From: Pedobacter sp. D749
GTDB lineage: Bacteria > Bacteroidota > Bacteroidia > Sphingobacteriales > Sphingobacteriaceae
DNA: 64,000 nt
Direction of reading: 5' to 3'
NCBI RefSeq assembly: GCF_019317285.1
Contig: NZ_CP079218.1
Coordinates: 3,844,001-3,908,000, forward strand
In this document: piece after piece, positions 35,208 to 42,963 of the stretch
Position numbering within the stretch: position 1 is the first letter of the stretch
Layout of the letters: every line of letters begins with the position of its first letter
Notes under the pieces: generated by a model
The model's input: only the letters and a program-made list of their open reading frames with translations
Told to the model about the DNA's origin: nothing
Databases searched by the model: none
Translations under genes and position numbers: made by a program

Positions 35208-36064
35208 ACCGAATCAAAAACAGGCACACCAGATTTATAAAAGAAATTCTTTTAATCATTGCAGGTGTAACTTCGGCGTGTTTTGGCCTAAAAAGCTTTT
35301 TAATGCCGAGCCATTTTATTGATGGCGGTGTTACCGGTATTTCCCTTTTGCTAAGCACCTTAACGGGCTGGAATTTATCATACCTCATTGCCATCATCAA
35401 TATCCCATTTGTAATTTTAGGTTACAGGCAGATTGGTAAAGGTTTTGCCATCAAAACAGCTATTGCCATTGCTGCGCTTTCACTAGCACTAATTATCTTA
35501 CCCTTTCAGCCCATTACACACGATAAATTGCTTATTGCATTTTTTGGGGGTTTGTTTTTAGGTGGAGGAATTGGATTGGCCATGCGTGGCGGCTGTGTAA
35601 TTGATGGCACAGAAGTTTTAGCACTTTACATCAGTAAAAACAGCATTTTAACTGTTGGAAATATCATCCTGATTTTAAATATCATTATTTTTGCTTTCGC
35701 AGCTTATTTCTTAAACATCGAAACTGCGCTTTATGCCATTCTCACGTACTTATCGGCATCCAGTACTATCGATTTCATCGTAAATGGCATAGAACAATAC
35801 ACCGGTGTGACCATTATTTCAGAACATCAGGAAGCCATAAAAGGATTCATCATTAACGAAATGAAACGAGGTGTAACCATCTATAAAGGCGAAGGTGGCT
35901 ATGGAGAAAAGAAAGATATCGATATTATTTTTACCGTGGTTACCAAACTAGAAATGAGCAAATTACAAACTGCTATTCGCCAGATTGATCAGGATGCATT
36001 TGTGATACAACAACAAATTGCCGATTTAAAAGGCGGGGTAGTGAAACGCCATGCTTTACATTAA
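35204..36064 (+). CDS. YitT family membrane protein (DUF161/DUF2179)
   Basis: Protein of 286 aa with about five membrane helices in the first 200 residues, beginning with the family pattern FGLKSFLMPSHFIDGGVTGISLLLS (repeated motif LxxFLxPxxxxxGGxxGIs). The C-terminal cytoplasmic DUF2179 domain covers about 205-280 (AIKGFIINEMKRGVTIYKGEGGY). The molecular function of the family is unknown; transport has been suggested. It overlaps truB by four bases and so belongs to that operon. Confidence 0.87.
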   Translation: MNRIKNRHTRFIKEILLIIAGVTSACFGLKSFLMPSHFIDGGVTGISLLLSTLTGWNLSYLIAIINIPFVILGYRQIGKGFAIKTAIAIAALSLALIILPFQPITHDKLLIAFFGGLFLGGGIGLAMRGGCVIDGTEVLALYISKNSILTVGNIILILNIIIFAFAAYFLNIETALYAILTYLSASSTIDFIVNGIEQYTGVTIISEHQEAIKGFIINEMKRGVTIYKGEGGYGEKKDIDIIFTVVTKLEMSKLQTAIRQIDQDAFVIQQQIADLKGGVVKRHALH

Positions 36065-36084
36065 TAAATAACAGGAATTTGGGC

Positions 36085-36180
36085 ATGCCCCTAAGCTACG
36101 CAAAGGGTCGGGCTGTATGCTAAATCCCCGGGAAATTCCGATAGTTATCGGAACGGGGGATACCGCTTCCATCCCTCATG
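36085..36180. repeat. Dispersed GC-rich repeat between YitT gene and ribF
   Basis: The stretch with GGGCATGCCCCTAAGCTACG, AAAGGGTCGGGCTGTATGC, the small palindrome CCGATAGTTATCGG and CCGCTTCCATCCCTCATGC is clearly richer in GC than its surroundings and contains no frame. Its make-up matches the repetitive GGGCGGGCT...CCCTCATGC spacers I know from this phylum. Confidence 0.5.
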
Positions 36181-36211
36181 CAAACCCATACCAATAAAAT
36201 AGATTTTACCA

Positions 36212-37201
36212 TTGAAAATATACCATAACCTTTCGGATTTTAAAAAATTAGATAATGCCATTGTAACCATTGGCACTTTTGATGGCGTACATTTCGGACA
36301 CCAAAAAATCATTAAACAGCTGGTAGAAAAAGCAAAGTCCGATAAAGGAGAAAGCGTAATATTAACTTTTTTTCCCCACCCGAGAATGATTATTGATCCT
36401 GAAAACCAGGATCTAAAAATGATTAATACCATTAATGAAAAAGCAGAAATTTTAAAAGGTTTGGGGGTAGATCATTTAATCATCACACCTTTTACCAGAG
36501 ATTTCTCCAATCAGCTGCCTGAAGATTATATAAAAAATACATTGGTGAACAATATAGGCACCAGACATATTATTATTGGTTACGACCATCGTTTTGGTAA
36601 AGACCGTTCGGGCAACCTAACCGATTTGAAAGCTGCTGGCCTACACTACGGCTTTACTGTGGAGGAAATTATGGAGCAGGATATTCATGACGTTGCGGTA
36701 AGCTCAACCAAAATCCGCCAGGCACTTTTGGTTGGAGATGTAAGTTTAGCTAATGATTACCTCGGCTACTCTTTTTCTATTTTTGGAAGGGTAATTAAAG
36801 GCGATAAAATAGGCAGAACAATCGGTTTTCCAACTGCTAATATCTTTGTAGAAGAAACTTATAAACTGATTCCGGGCGATGGCATTTATGCAGTTACTGT
36901 AGAAATGAGTGCCGAATTTAAAGAAGAAGGTTCAGAATCGACAAACAGACTTCAGACTACGGACTCCGGACTCCGGACTTACAAAGGCATGGCCTACATC
37001 GGGCAACGACCAACTATTAACGGGATGACCAGAAACATTGAGGTAAATATTTTCGATTTTAACCAGGAAATTTATGGACAGGATATTAAGATGAATTTCT
37101 TAAAATTCTTGCGTCATGATGTAAAATTTACGGGATTAGAAGCGCTGACCGTTCAGTTACAAAAAGACAAAGAAGCTACGCTCGATTATTTTAACAGGTA
37201 A
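36212..37201 (+). CDS. ribF: Bifunctional riboflavin kinase/FAD synthetase
   Basis: Phosphorylates riboflavin to FMN and adenylylates FMN to FAD. The FAD-synthetase domain covers about residues 1-165 with the nucleotidyltransferase motif IGTFDGVHFGHQ (20-31) and SSTKIRQAL (164-172). The flavokinase domain is about 185-325 with GRTIGFPTANI (201-211) and IGQRPTING (263-271). Residues about 236-256 (KEEGSESTNRLQTTDSGLRT) form an extra segment between two flavokinase strands. It is encoded by DNA like the CAGACT/GACTCCGGACTCCGG repeats found in spacers, and the protein is about 20 aa longer than usual. The start is TTG 36212, as no ATG is available and MKIYHNLSDF precedes the first conserved strand. 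Confidence 0.93.
   Translation: MKIYHNLSDFKKLDNAIVTIGTFDGVHFGHQKIIKQLVEKAKSDKGESVILTFFPHPRMIIDPENQDLKMINTINEKAEILKGLGVDHLIITPFTRDFSNQLPEDYIKNTLVNNIGTRHIIIGYDHRFGKDRSGNLTDLKAAGLHYGFTVEEIMEQDIHDVAVSSTKIRQALLVGDVSLANDYLGYSFSIFGRVIKGDKIGRTIGFPTANIFVEETYKLIPGDGIYAVTVEMSAEFKEEGSESTNRLQTTDSGLRTYKGMAYIGQRPTINGMTRNIEVNIFDFNQEIYGQDIKMNFLKFLRHDVKFTGLEALTVQLQKDKEATLDYFNR
36932..36982 (+). repeat. Repeat-derived in-frame insertion inside ribF
   Basis: The segment with AACAGACTTCAGACTACGGA and CTCCGGACTCCGGACTT resembles the spacer repeat at 40110-40199 but is read in frame in ribF. It adds roughly 20 residues to a loop just before the strand carrying YKGMAYIGQRP. Confidence 0.6.
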
Positions 37202-37224
37202 ATTTATTTTTAGCGTATCTAGCG

Positions 37225-37313
37225 CGATCGTCATCTCGACTGAAACGCAGTGGAATGGAGAGATCTATCTAAACAGATTTCTCGACTTCGTTGCACTTCG
37301 CTCGAAATGACGG
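37225..37313. repeat. REP-like palindromic repeat, family A
   Basis: CGATCGTCATCTCGACTGAAACGCAG at the left and CTTCGCTCGAAATGACGGT at the right enclose GGAGAGATCTATC and AGATTTCTCGAC. It is a close relative of 3102-3192 in the same orientation, downstream of ribF. Confidence 0.8.
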
Positions 37314-37400
37314 TAAAGCGAGACTTGAGTGATTGTATAAATCAATTTAGTAACCCAAGTGAAAAGGCTGTCAAGTAAGTTTAAATCATATTTTCCTTTC

Positions 37401-37445
37401 AAAAAAGCCTCATTTTCGTTATATTAGCGGCAATGAGGCTTTTTT
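37401..37445 (+). terminator. Terminator-like hairpin overlapping the next start codon
   Basis: Perfect 14-bp inverted repeat AAAAAAGCCTCATT (37401-37414) / AATGAGGCTTTTTT (37432-37445) ending in a T-run, as in an intrinsic terminator. Its right arm contains the ATG (37433) of the following small gene, so it may also hide that start in RNA. The loop carries TATATTAG, one base from a -7 element. Confidence 0.65.
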
Positions 37446-37786
37446 ACATCATTTTCTTTCTATGTATCTCCATTAATTTTGCGGCCTTCGCATCGCAGGG
37501 AAAAAGAAACGATGCGCCAGCCAAAAACTTAAAAATAAGTTTTATAACCGATAAAAAAATCAACAAACATAATTCCGGTTTCAATCAGGACAATGAAAAT
37601 TTGCAAAAAGATTTCATCAACTCTTCTATTGTAAAAATATCTTTTGCCGCTTTTATACTTCTTTCTTTTTTGACATTTCTTTTTTTTAAGAACAAAACGA
37701 TCACCGCTAAAGTTGTAATTAGAAGATTAAAATATAATTATTGGTGCCTTTTTAAGATGCTCTACCCAAAACATGTTTTTTGGTAA
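37433..37786 (+). CDS. Small exported single-pass protein, function unknown
   Basis: Frame of 117 codons. The first 21 residues (MRLFYIIFFLCISINFAAFAS) form a good signal peptide. A hydrophilic stretch of about 50 residues follows, then a second hydrophobic helix (VKISFAAFILLSFLTFLFF, about 67-85) and a basic tail. No family is recognised. The signal peptide argues for a real gene, but the ATG lies inside a terminator-shaped hairpin, so the start or the gene itself is uncertain. It lies 105 bp before the antiporter gene on the same strand. Confidence 0.5.
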   Translation: MRLFYIIFFLCISINFAAFASQGKRNDAPAKNLKISFITDKKINKHNSGFNQDNENLQKDFINSSIVKISFAAFILLSFLTFLFFKNKTITAKVVIRRLKYNYWCLFKMLYPKHVFW

Positions 37787-37891
37787 GTAATTTCATTTTT
37801 AGCCACTTTAACGTGGAATTTTCAATAAAATGCCAGGTATTAATTATATCTGGAAATAAATTATTTAATCATCAAAACCCATTTTTTATAG

Positions 37892-40105
37892 ATGCATTTA
37901 CCCGATTTAATAGCCGATTTAGGATTAATCCTTGCAGCAGCAGGAATAACCACCCTTATATTTAAAAAAATTAAGCAGCCCCTCGTTTTGGGCTATATAT
38001 TGGCTGGCCTATTGGTTGGTTCTCATTTAGATTTCTTTCCCTCTGTTACCGATACCAAGAGTATTAACATTTGGGGCGAAATTGGTGTAATTTTCCTTTT
38101 ATTCAGCCTTGGTTTAGAATTCAGCTTCAAAAAACTTGTTAAAGTTGGCGGATCGGCCTCTATCACTGCGATTGTAAAAGTCCTTTTTATCATTCTGGCA
38201 GGTTACTTAGTTGGTAAAGCAATGGGCTGGAAAGATATGGATAGCCTGTTTTTGGGTGGGATCTTATCCATATCCTCAACCATGATTACCATAAAAGCCT
38301 TCGAAGAACTTGGCCTAAAGCATAAAAAGTTTGCTGGTCTGGTTTTCGGGGTTTTAATTGTTGAAGATCTGGTTGCCATCTTGTTACTGGTACTGTTTTC
38401 TACTTTAGCGGTAAGTCAGCAATCGGCAGGTACAGAAATGCTGTATTCCATTTTGAAACTGGCTTTCTTTTTAGTCCTTTGGTTCTTAGGCGGAATTTTC
38501 TTAATTCCTTCATTTCTTAAAGCAACCAAAAAATTAATGAATGATGAAACCATGTTGGTGGTATCTTTAGGTTTGTGTTTGGTGATGGTATTACTGGCCG
38601 ATAAGGTTGGCTTCTCTCCTGCTTTAGGTGCATTTATAATGGGTTCCATCTTAGCCGAAACTACACAGGCAGAAAGAATAGAACACTTAACCAAATCGGT
38701 AAAAGACTTATTTGCCGCAGTTTTCTTTGTTTCGGTTGGTATGCTAATTGATCCGGCTATGCTAGTTAAATACTGGGTTCCAATTTTAGTGGCCACCGTG
38801 GTTATTATCTTTGGGAAAATTATATTTACCATTTTAGGTGCGTTATTGTCTGGCCAGCCACTAAAAACTTCGGTACAATCAGGCATGAGTTTAGCACAAA
38901 TTGGTGAGTTTTCATTCATAATTGCCTCATTAGGCTTAACCCTTAAAGTAACCAGCGATTTCCTTTATCCAATCGCTGTGGCAGCGGCAGCTATTACAAC
39001 CTTTACCACACCATATCTGATTAAACTATCCGAACCTTTTTACCAGTATTTAAACCGTGTTTTACCAAAAAAATGGCTTGATGGTATAGAAAGATACAGC
39101 TCCAGTACTGAAGGGATTACCACTTTAAGCGATTGGAAAGTTTTATTAAGGTCTTATATCTTTAATACGATTATCCACTCGGTAATTATCATAGCTATCA
39201 TATTTCTTGCTTACCGATACGTTCAGCCTTTTATTGTGAGCAATGTTGCCAATAGTTTAACCTCAATTATTATCAGCGTAGTGGTTTCGTTCATTTTAAT
39301 GTCGCCATTTTTATGGGCATTATCTATCCGAAGGATTCAACGAACAGCCTATTCTCATCTCTGGCTGAATAAAAAATATACCCGTGGTCCGTTAATTGCC
39401 ATTGAATTTTTCAGAATAGCCTTAGGGATTTTCTTTGTAGGATTTTTAATGTATGAATTCTTTGACACCTGGATTGCAGCTGTAATCGCATTAGGCCTGA
39501 TTATTTTAGGCATGGTTATCTTCTCCAGGAAACTGCAGTCTTTTTACGATAAACTGGAAAGACGTTTCATGTTAAATTTAAATGCCCGTGAGAATCAAAA
39601 ACCTGACATTTTGCCCTGGGATACCCACCTAACAGAACTCACTGTTTCACCTGAATCGGAAGTGGTAGGAAAAACGCTTACCGAATTAATGATCAGGGAA
39701 AAATATGGTGTAAATATTGCCTTAATCGAACGCGGAAGAAACAATATCCCTACACCAGGCAGAGATGAGCGGCTTTATCCAAACGATAAACTGTTGTTGA
39801 TCGGAGCTGATGATCAGCTGGCAGCTGTTAAAGCACTTTTAGAAGTTGATGCTCCGGAAATAGCTGAAGAAAGTAATTTTCCGAATAAAGAAATGACCTT
39901 GCAAAAGGTTGTTGTTCATACCGAATCGCCTGTTTATGGAATGAGTATCAGAAATGCAGGGATCCGCGAGAAAGCACAGGCACTAATTGTGGGTATTGAA
40001 CGTGGTGCTGATAGAATATTGAATCCTTCATCCGACTTTGTGTTCGATAATGGCGATGTAATTTGGATTGTTGGGAACAATAAGAAGATAAAAGAGGTTA
40101 TTTAG
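37892..40105 (+). CDS. CPA2 (KefB/YbaL-like) cation:proton antiporter with two C-terminal RCK_C domains
   Basis: Inner-membrane monovalent-cation/H+ antiporter of 737 aa. About 12 helices cover residues 1-390 with the CPA2 signatures QPLVLGYILAGLLVGSHLDF (28-47), ISSTMITIKAFEELG and SPALGAFIMGSILAETTQ. A second membrane portion of about four helices is at 420-550. The C-terminus holds two TrkA_C/RCK_C-like modules in a row (about 580-655, LTELTVSPESEVVGKTLTEL; and about 665-737, VVVHTESPVYGMSIRNAGI), with no nucleotide-binding RCK_N domain between. The protein may therefore bind a ligand other than NAD or glutathione. No ancillary KefF/KefG gene adjoins. Confidence 0.88.
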   Translation: MHLPDLIADLGLILAAAGITTLIFKKIKQPLVLGYILAGLLVGSHLDFFPSVTDTKSINIWGEIGVIFLLFSLGLEFSFKKLVKVGGSASITAIVKVLFIILAGYLVGKAMGWKDMDSLFLGGILSISSTMITIKAFEELGLKHKKFAGLVFGVLIVEDLVAILLLVLFSTLAVSQQSAGTEMLYSILKLAFFLVLWFLGGIFLIPSFLKATKKLMNDETMLVVSLGLCLVMVLLADKVGFSPALGAFIMGSILAETTQAERIEHLTKSVKDLFAAVFFVSVGMLIDPAMLVKYWVPILVATVVIIFGKIIFTILGALLSGQPLKTSVQSGMSLAQIGEFSFIIASLGLTLKVTSDFLYPIAVAAAAITTFTTPYLIKLSEPFYQYLNRVLPKKWLDGIERYSSSTEGITTLSDWKVLLRSYIFNTIIHSVIIIAIIFLAYRYVQPFIVSNVANSLTSIIISVVVSFILMSPFLWALSIRRIQRTAYSHLWLNKKYTRGPLIAIEFFRIALGIFFVGFLMYEFFDTWIAAVIALGLIILGMVIFSRKLQSFYDKLERRFMLNLNARENQKPDILPWDTHLTELTVSPESEVVGKTLTELMIREKYGVNIALIERGRNNIPTPGRDERLYPNDKLLLIGADDQLAAVKALLEVDAPEIAEESNFPNKEMTLQKVVVHTESPVYGMSIRNAGIREKAQALIVGIERGADRILNPSSDFVFDNGDVIWIVGNNKKIKEVI

Positions 40106-40109
40106 TTAG

Positions 40110-40199
40110 TCCGAAGTCCTTAGTCGGGAGTCCGGAGTTTAGATGCATAAATAGTCTATGGTTTTTTACTTTCGGACCTCTGACTTCTGACTTCCGACC
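40110..40199. repeat. Dispersed imperfect inverted repeat (CCGAAGTC/GACTTCCGAC type)
   Basis: GTCCGAAGTCCTTAGTCGGG near the left end and CTGACTTCTGACTTCCGACC near the right end are approximate complements. This fills the spacer after the antiporter gene. The same vocabulary (GACTCCGGACTCCGGACTT) appears inside ribF at 36932-36982. Confidence 0.6.
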
Positions 40200-40230
40200 A
40201 AAAAACATATCTTCGTGTATAACCTAACCT

Positions 40231-41265
40231 ATGAAAGTCGATAGAGAAAAGAGTGAATTTCTTGATGATATGATCGAGCAGTGGCAAAGCGATGGGATCA
40301 TTAACGAAGAAACAGGAAATAAACTCCGCAAAAGTTATGAGGCTAAAAATTTTGATTGGCTCCGTTTAGCACAATATGCATTTTGGGTAGCCTTAGCTTG
40401 CGGTTTTATTGCTCTTGGATCACTCCTTATTGATAATTCCATCTTAAACTATTTAAAAAGGGTTTACAATACACCTAATATCGTTATTGCTATTGTTTCT
40501 GGCGGATTGGCGGGATGGCTTTACATCCTTGGGTTTAGGCGAAAAAAGAAACTGACTCATTTAAAGTTTAGCAATGAAGCCATTGTATTTTCTGCAATTT
40601 TACTCACAGCAAATGCTATTGCTTATTTTGGAAAGGTGGTGGATAATGGTTCTGGCAATTTCTCCATCCTGATTTTAACATCCGTTTTTATTTATGGTGC
40701 TTTAGGCTATATCTTCAATTCACGTTTAATCTGGATTTTTGCTTTAATATCATTAGGTGCCTGGTTTGGCACAGAAACAGGCTATTTAAGCCGATGGAAT
40801 TATTATTTCCTCGGCATGAATTACCCTTTACGTTTCGTGGTTTTCGGAGCAGCATTAACCGCAGCATCGTTTATTATGAAAGCTTTTCCTAAAACGCAAA
40901 ATTTCTTTCAGGTCACCTATATCGCAGGGATGGTTTACTTGTTTGTATCGCTTTGGGCCTTATCTGTATTCGGTAATTTCGCCAGCTTAGAAGAATGGTA
41001 TACCGTGAGGCAGTTAAGTTTGTTTTATTGGGCCTTAATTTCGGCTGCAATATGTGTAGTAAGCACTTTATTTGGCTTAAAGTATCACGACGATATCGCA
41101 AGGGAATTCGGCATTACCTTTCTCTTTATTAACCTCTACACACGCTACTTTGAATACTTCTGGGACAGTTGGCATAAGGCTCTGTTTTTTTCTGTATTGG
41201 CTGCATCTTTTTGGTTGATTGGCAGAAAAGCAGAGAAAATATGGAATGTGGAGTTTTTGAAATAG
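40231..41265 (+). CDS. DUF2157 family membrane protein
   Basis: Protein of 344 aa. The soluble N-terminal 45 residues (FLDDMIEQWQSDGIINEETGNKLRKSYE) match the DUF2157 pattern (W..x.GLI....), followed by about nine to ten membrane helices from residue 49 on (YAFWVALACGFIALGSLLI and others). Function is unknown. It has its own spacer on both sides, so it is likely monocistronic. The ATG follows ATAACCTAACCT with no Shine-Dalgarno, normal for this phylum. Confidence 0.8.
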   Translation: MKVDREKSEFLDDMIEQWQSDGIINEETGNKLRKSYEAKNFDWLRLAQYAFWVALACGFIALGSLLIDNSILNYLKRVYNTPNIVIAIVSGGLAGWLYILGFRRKKKLTHLKFSNEAIVFSAILLTANAIAYFGKVVDNGSGNFSILILTSVFIYGALGYIFNSRLIWIFALISLGAWFGTETGYLSRWNYYFLGMNYPLRFVVFGAALTAASFIMKAFPKTQNFFQVTYIAGMVYLFVSLWALSVFGNFASLEEWYTVRQLSLFYWALISAAICVVSTLFGLKYHDDIAREFGITFLFINLYTRYFEYFWDSWHKALFFSVLAASFWLIGRKAEKIWNVEFLK

Positions 41266-41290
41266 CATCCTGAAATTAATTAAATACACT

Positions 41291-41390
41291 AATCGTCATC
41301 TCGACCGTAGTAGAGAGATCTATGAATTGAAAAAGTCAGACACTGTCTGACGAATTTGAAAATCTCAAAATTTCAGATCTACTTCGAAAA
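41291..41390. repeat. REP-like repeat with inner 7-bp palindrome
   Basis: A truncated family A element (ATCGTCATCTCGACCGTAG...GAGAGATCTATG) is followed by the perfect hairpin GTCAGAC-ACT-GTCTGAC (41335-41351) and a second half with AGATCTACTTCG. It lies in the spacer before yjbQ. Confidence 0.6.
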
Positions 41391-41410
41391 TTTAAAATGA
41401 ATTAATTAAA

Positions 41411-41833
41411 ATGAAAATATATCAACAAGCCTTAGCACTTAGAGAACGTAGAAGGGGTTTCCATATCATTACCGATGAGGTTGAGGATGCCCTGCCCCAA
41501 ATTGACGAGATTAACATTGGTATTTGTCAGGTTTTTATACAGCACACCTCGGCTTCACTTACGATTAACGAAAATGCAGATCCTACAGTGAGGGTAGATT
41601 TTGAAATGTTTTTTAATAAAACTGTTAAGGAGAACGATCCGGATTATGAGCATGACTACGAGGGATCTGACGATATGCCAGCCCATTTAAAATCTGCACT
41701 CTTGGGCAGTTCTGTAACCATTCCGATTAGAAATGGCAGATTGGCGCTTGGTACCTGGCAGGGAATTTACCTTTGCGAACACCGCAACCATGGAGGACAA
41801 AGAAGATTAATTATTACTGCCTGGGGAGAATAA
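41411..41833 (+). CDS. yjbQ: YjbQ/UPF0047 family protein
   Basis: Compact 140-aa protein of the universally spread YjbQ family, annotated as secondary thiamine-phosphate synthase because some homologues complement thiE mutants; the physiological role is unsettled. Conserved features are FIQHTSASLTINENADPTVRVDFE (with the His and Asn/Asp cluster) and the C-terminal HRNHGGQRRLIITAWGE, which supplies the second His/Arg set. Length and ends match the family. Its stop is 1 bp from the stop of the convergent YihY gene. Confidence 0.88.
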   Translation: MKIYQQALALRERRRGFHIITDEVEDALPQIDEINIGICQVFIQHTSASLTINENADPTVRVDFEMFFNKTVKENDPDYEHDYEGSDDMPAHLKSALLGSSVTIPIRNGRLALGTWQGIYLCEHRNHGGQRRLIITAWGE

Positions 41834-41834
41834 A

Positions 41835-42809
41835 TTATTCTTTTTTCACTTCTTCCATAATTTCAGGATGATTATCCTGTATAGATTTTCCATCCATTTC
41901 TACTTCAATTTCTTTGGTGGTAACCGCATAATGAGAAGGGTAAATCTCAGATCCAAAAGCAACAGCATAAGCCTTCGTAAACTCAGCCCCGAAATATAAA
42001 ATAATAGAAGAATAATAAGTCCATAAAAGCACCACAACCAATGAGCCCGTTGCACCATAAGTACTTCCCACATTGCTTTGCCCAATATAAATTGAGATCG
42101 CAAATTTGCCGATCATAAATAGGACAGCAGTTACTATTGCTCCTGCGATTACATCACGCCATTTTATAATTGCATCGGGTAATACCTTAAATATTACGCC
42201 AAATATTAATGAAATAACAGCCAGGGTTACAATTTGGTTAACGATGTAAAATACGATAACAGATACTTCGGCAAAGCGCGCCTGCAAACGGTTACTAAAT
42301 GCATCAAGCACAGAGGTAACTGCTAAAGAAACCAGTAGTACAAAACCTAAACTGATGATTACCGAAAATGAAAGGAAACGGTTTTGTAACAATTTCACCC
42401 ACCCTCTTTTTGGTTTAGGCTTTAAACCCCAAATGGTATTAATCGAATCCTGAATATCGCCAAAAACAGTAGTTGCACCAATGAGTAGGGTGATGATACC
42501 AATAATTAAAGCGATGGTGCTTTTCCCATCCAGATAAGCATTCTTGATTAATTGCTGTAAAGAAATGGCCGATTCTCTACCTAAAAACCCTTCAAGCTGG
42601 GCATAAACCTGTCCTTCGGCCATTTCCCTCCCTAAAAATATACCGCATAACGAAATAATAACCACAAGTAGTGGCGCCATAGAAAACACCGTATAGTAAG
42701 CTAATGAGCCGCTGAGCTTCGTTACTTTGTGATCATTAAATCCTGTAAACGATGCTTTTAAAACGCCCCATATTCCTTTTAAAGTGATTTTCCGCTTTTC
42801 CATAAACAA
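41835..42809 (-). CDS. YihY/BrkB family membrane protein (paralogue 2)
   Basis: Protein of 324 aa with the same fold signature as 13402-14424: KLSGSLAYYTVFSMAPLLVVII (about 29-50), PKPKRGWVKLLQNRFLSFSVIISLGFVLL and the closing VVLLWTYYSSIILYFGAEFTKAYA. The two paralogues are clearly related over their full length but not recent copies. Six membrane helices are expected in the inner membrane; function not established. Here it is isolated and convergent with yjbQ. A short charged C-terminus (EEVKKE) follows the last helix. Confidence 0.87.
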   Translation of the reverse strand: MFMEKRKITLKGIWGVLKASFTGFNDHKVTKLSGSLAYYTVFSMAPLLVVIISLCGIFLGREMAEGQVYAQLEGFLGRESAISLQQLIKNAYLDGKSTIALIIGIITLLIGATTVFGDIQDSINTIWGLKPKPKRGWVKLLQNRFLSFSVIISLGFVLLVSLAVTSVLDAFSNRLQARFAEVSVIVFYIVNQIVTLAVISLIFGVIFKVLPDAIIKWRDVIAGAIVTAVLFMIGKFAISIYIGQSNVGSTYGATGSLVVVLLWTYYSSIILYFGAEFTKAYAVAFGSEIYPSHYAVTTKEIEVEMDGKSIQDNHPEIMEEVKKE

Positions 42810-42908
42810 ACTATTTAAGATAAGATGCCCTAAACTTAAACCGCTTATTTTTTGAATTGTTTGTTAATTAATTAACGAAGGCAAGGATATGAGGAAATCA
42901 AATGCAAC

Positions 42909-42939
42909 AAAAAAGCTCCGGTTTTAGTCGGAGCTTTTT
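42909..42939 (-). terminator. Intrinsic terminator of the alpha/beta hydrolase gene
   Basis: AAAAAGCTCCG / CGGAGCTTTTT (42910-42920 and 42929-42939) with a T-run on the minus strand, 25 bp beyond the hydrolase stop at 42964. Confidence 0.88.
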
Positions 42940-42963
42940 CTTTATCGATAAGTCATTTTAGTT

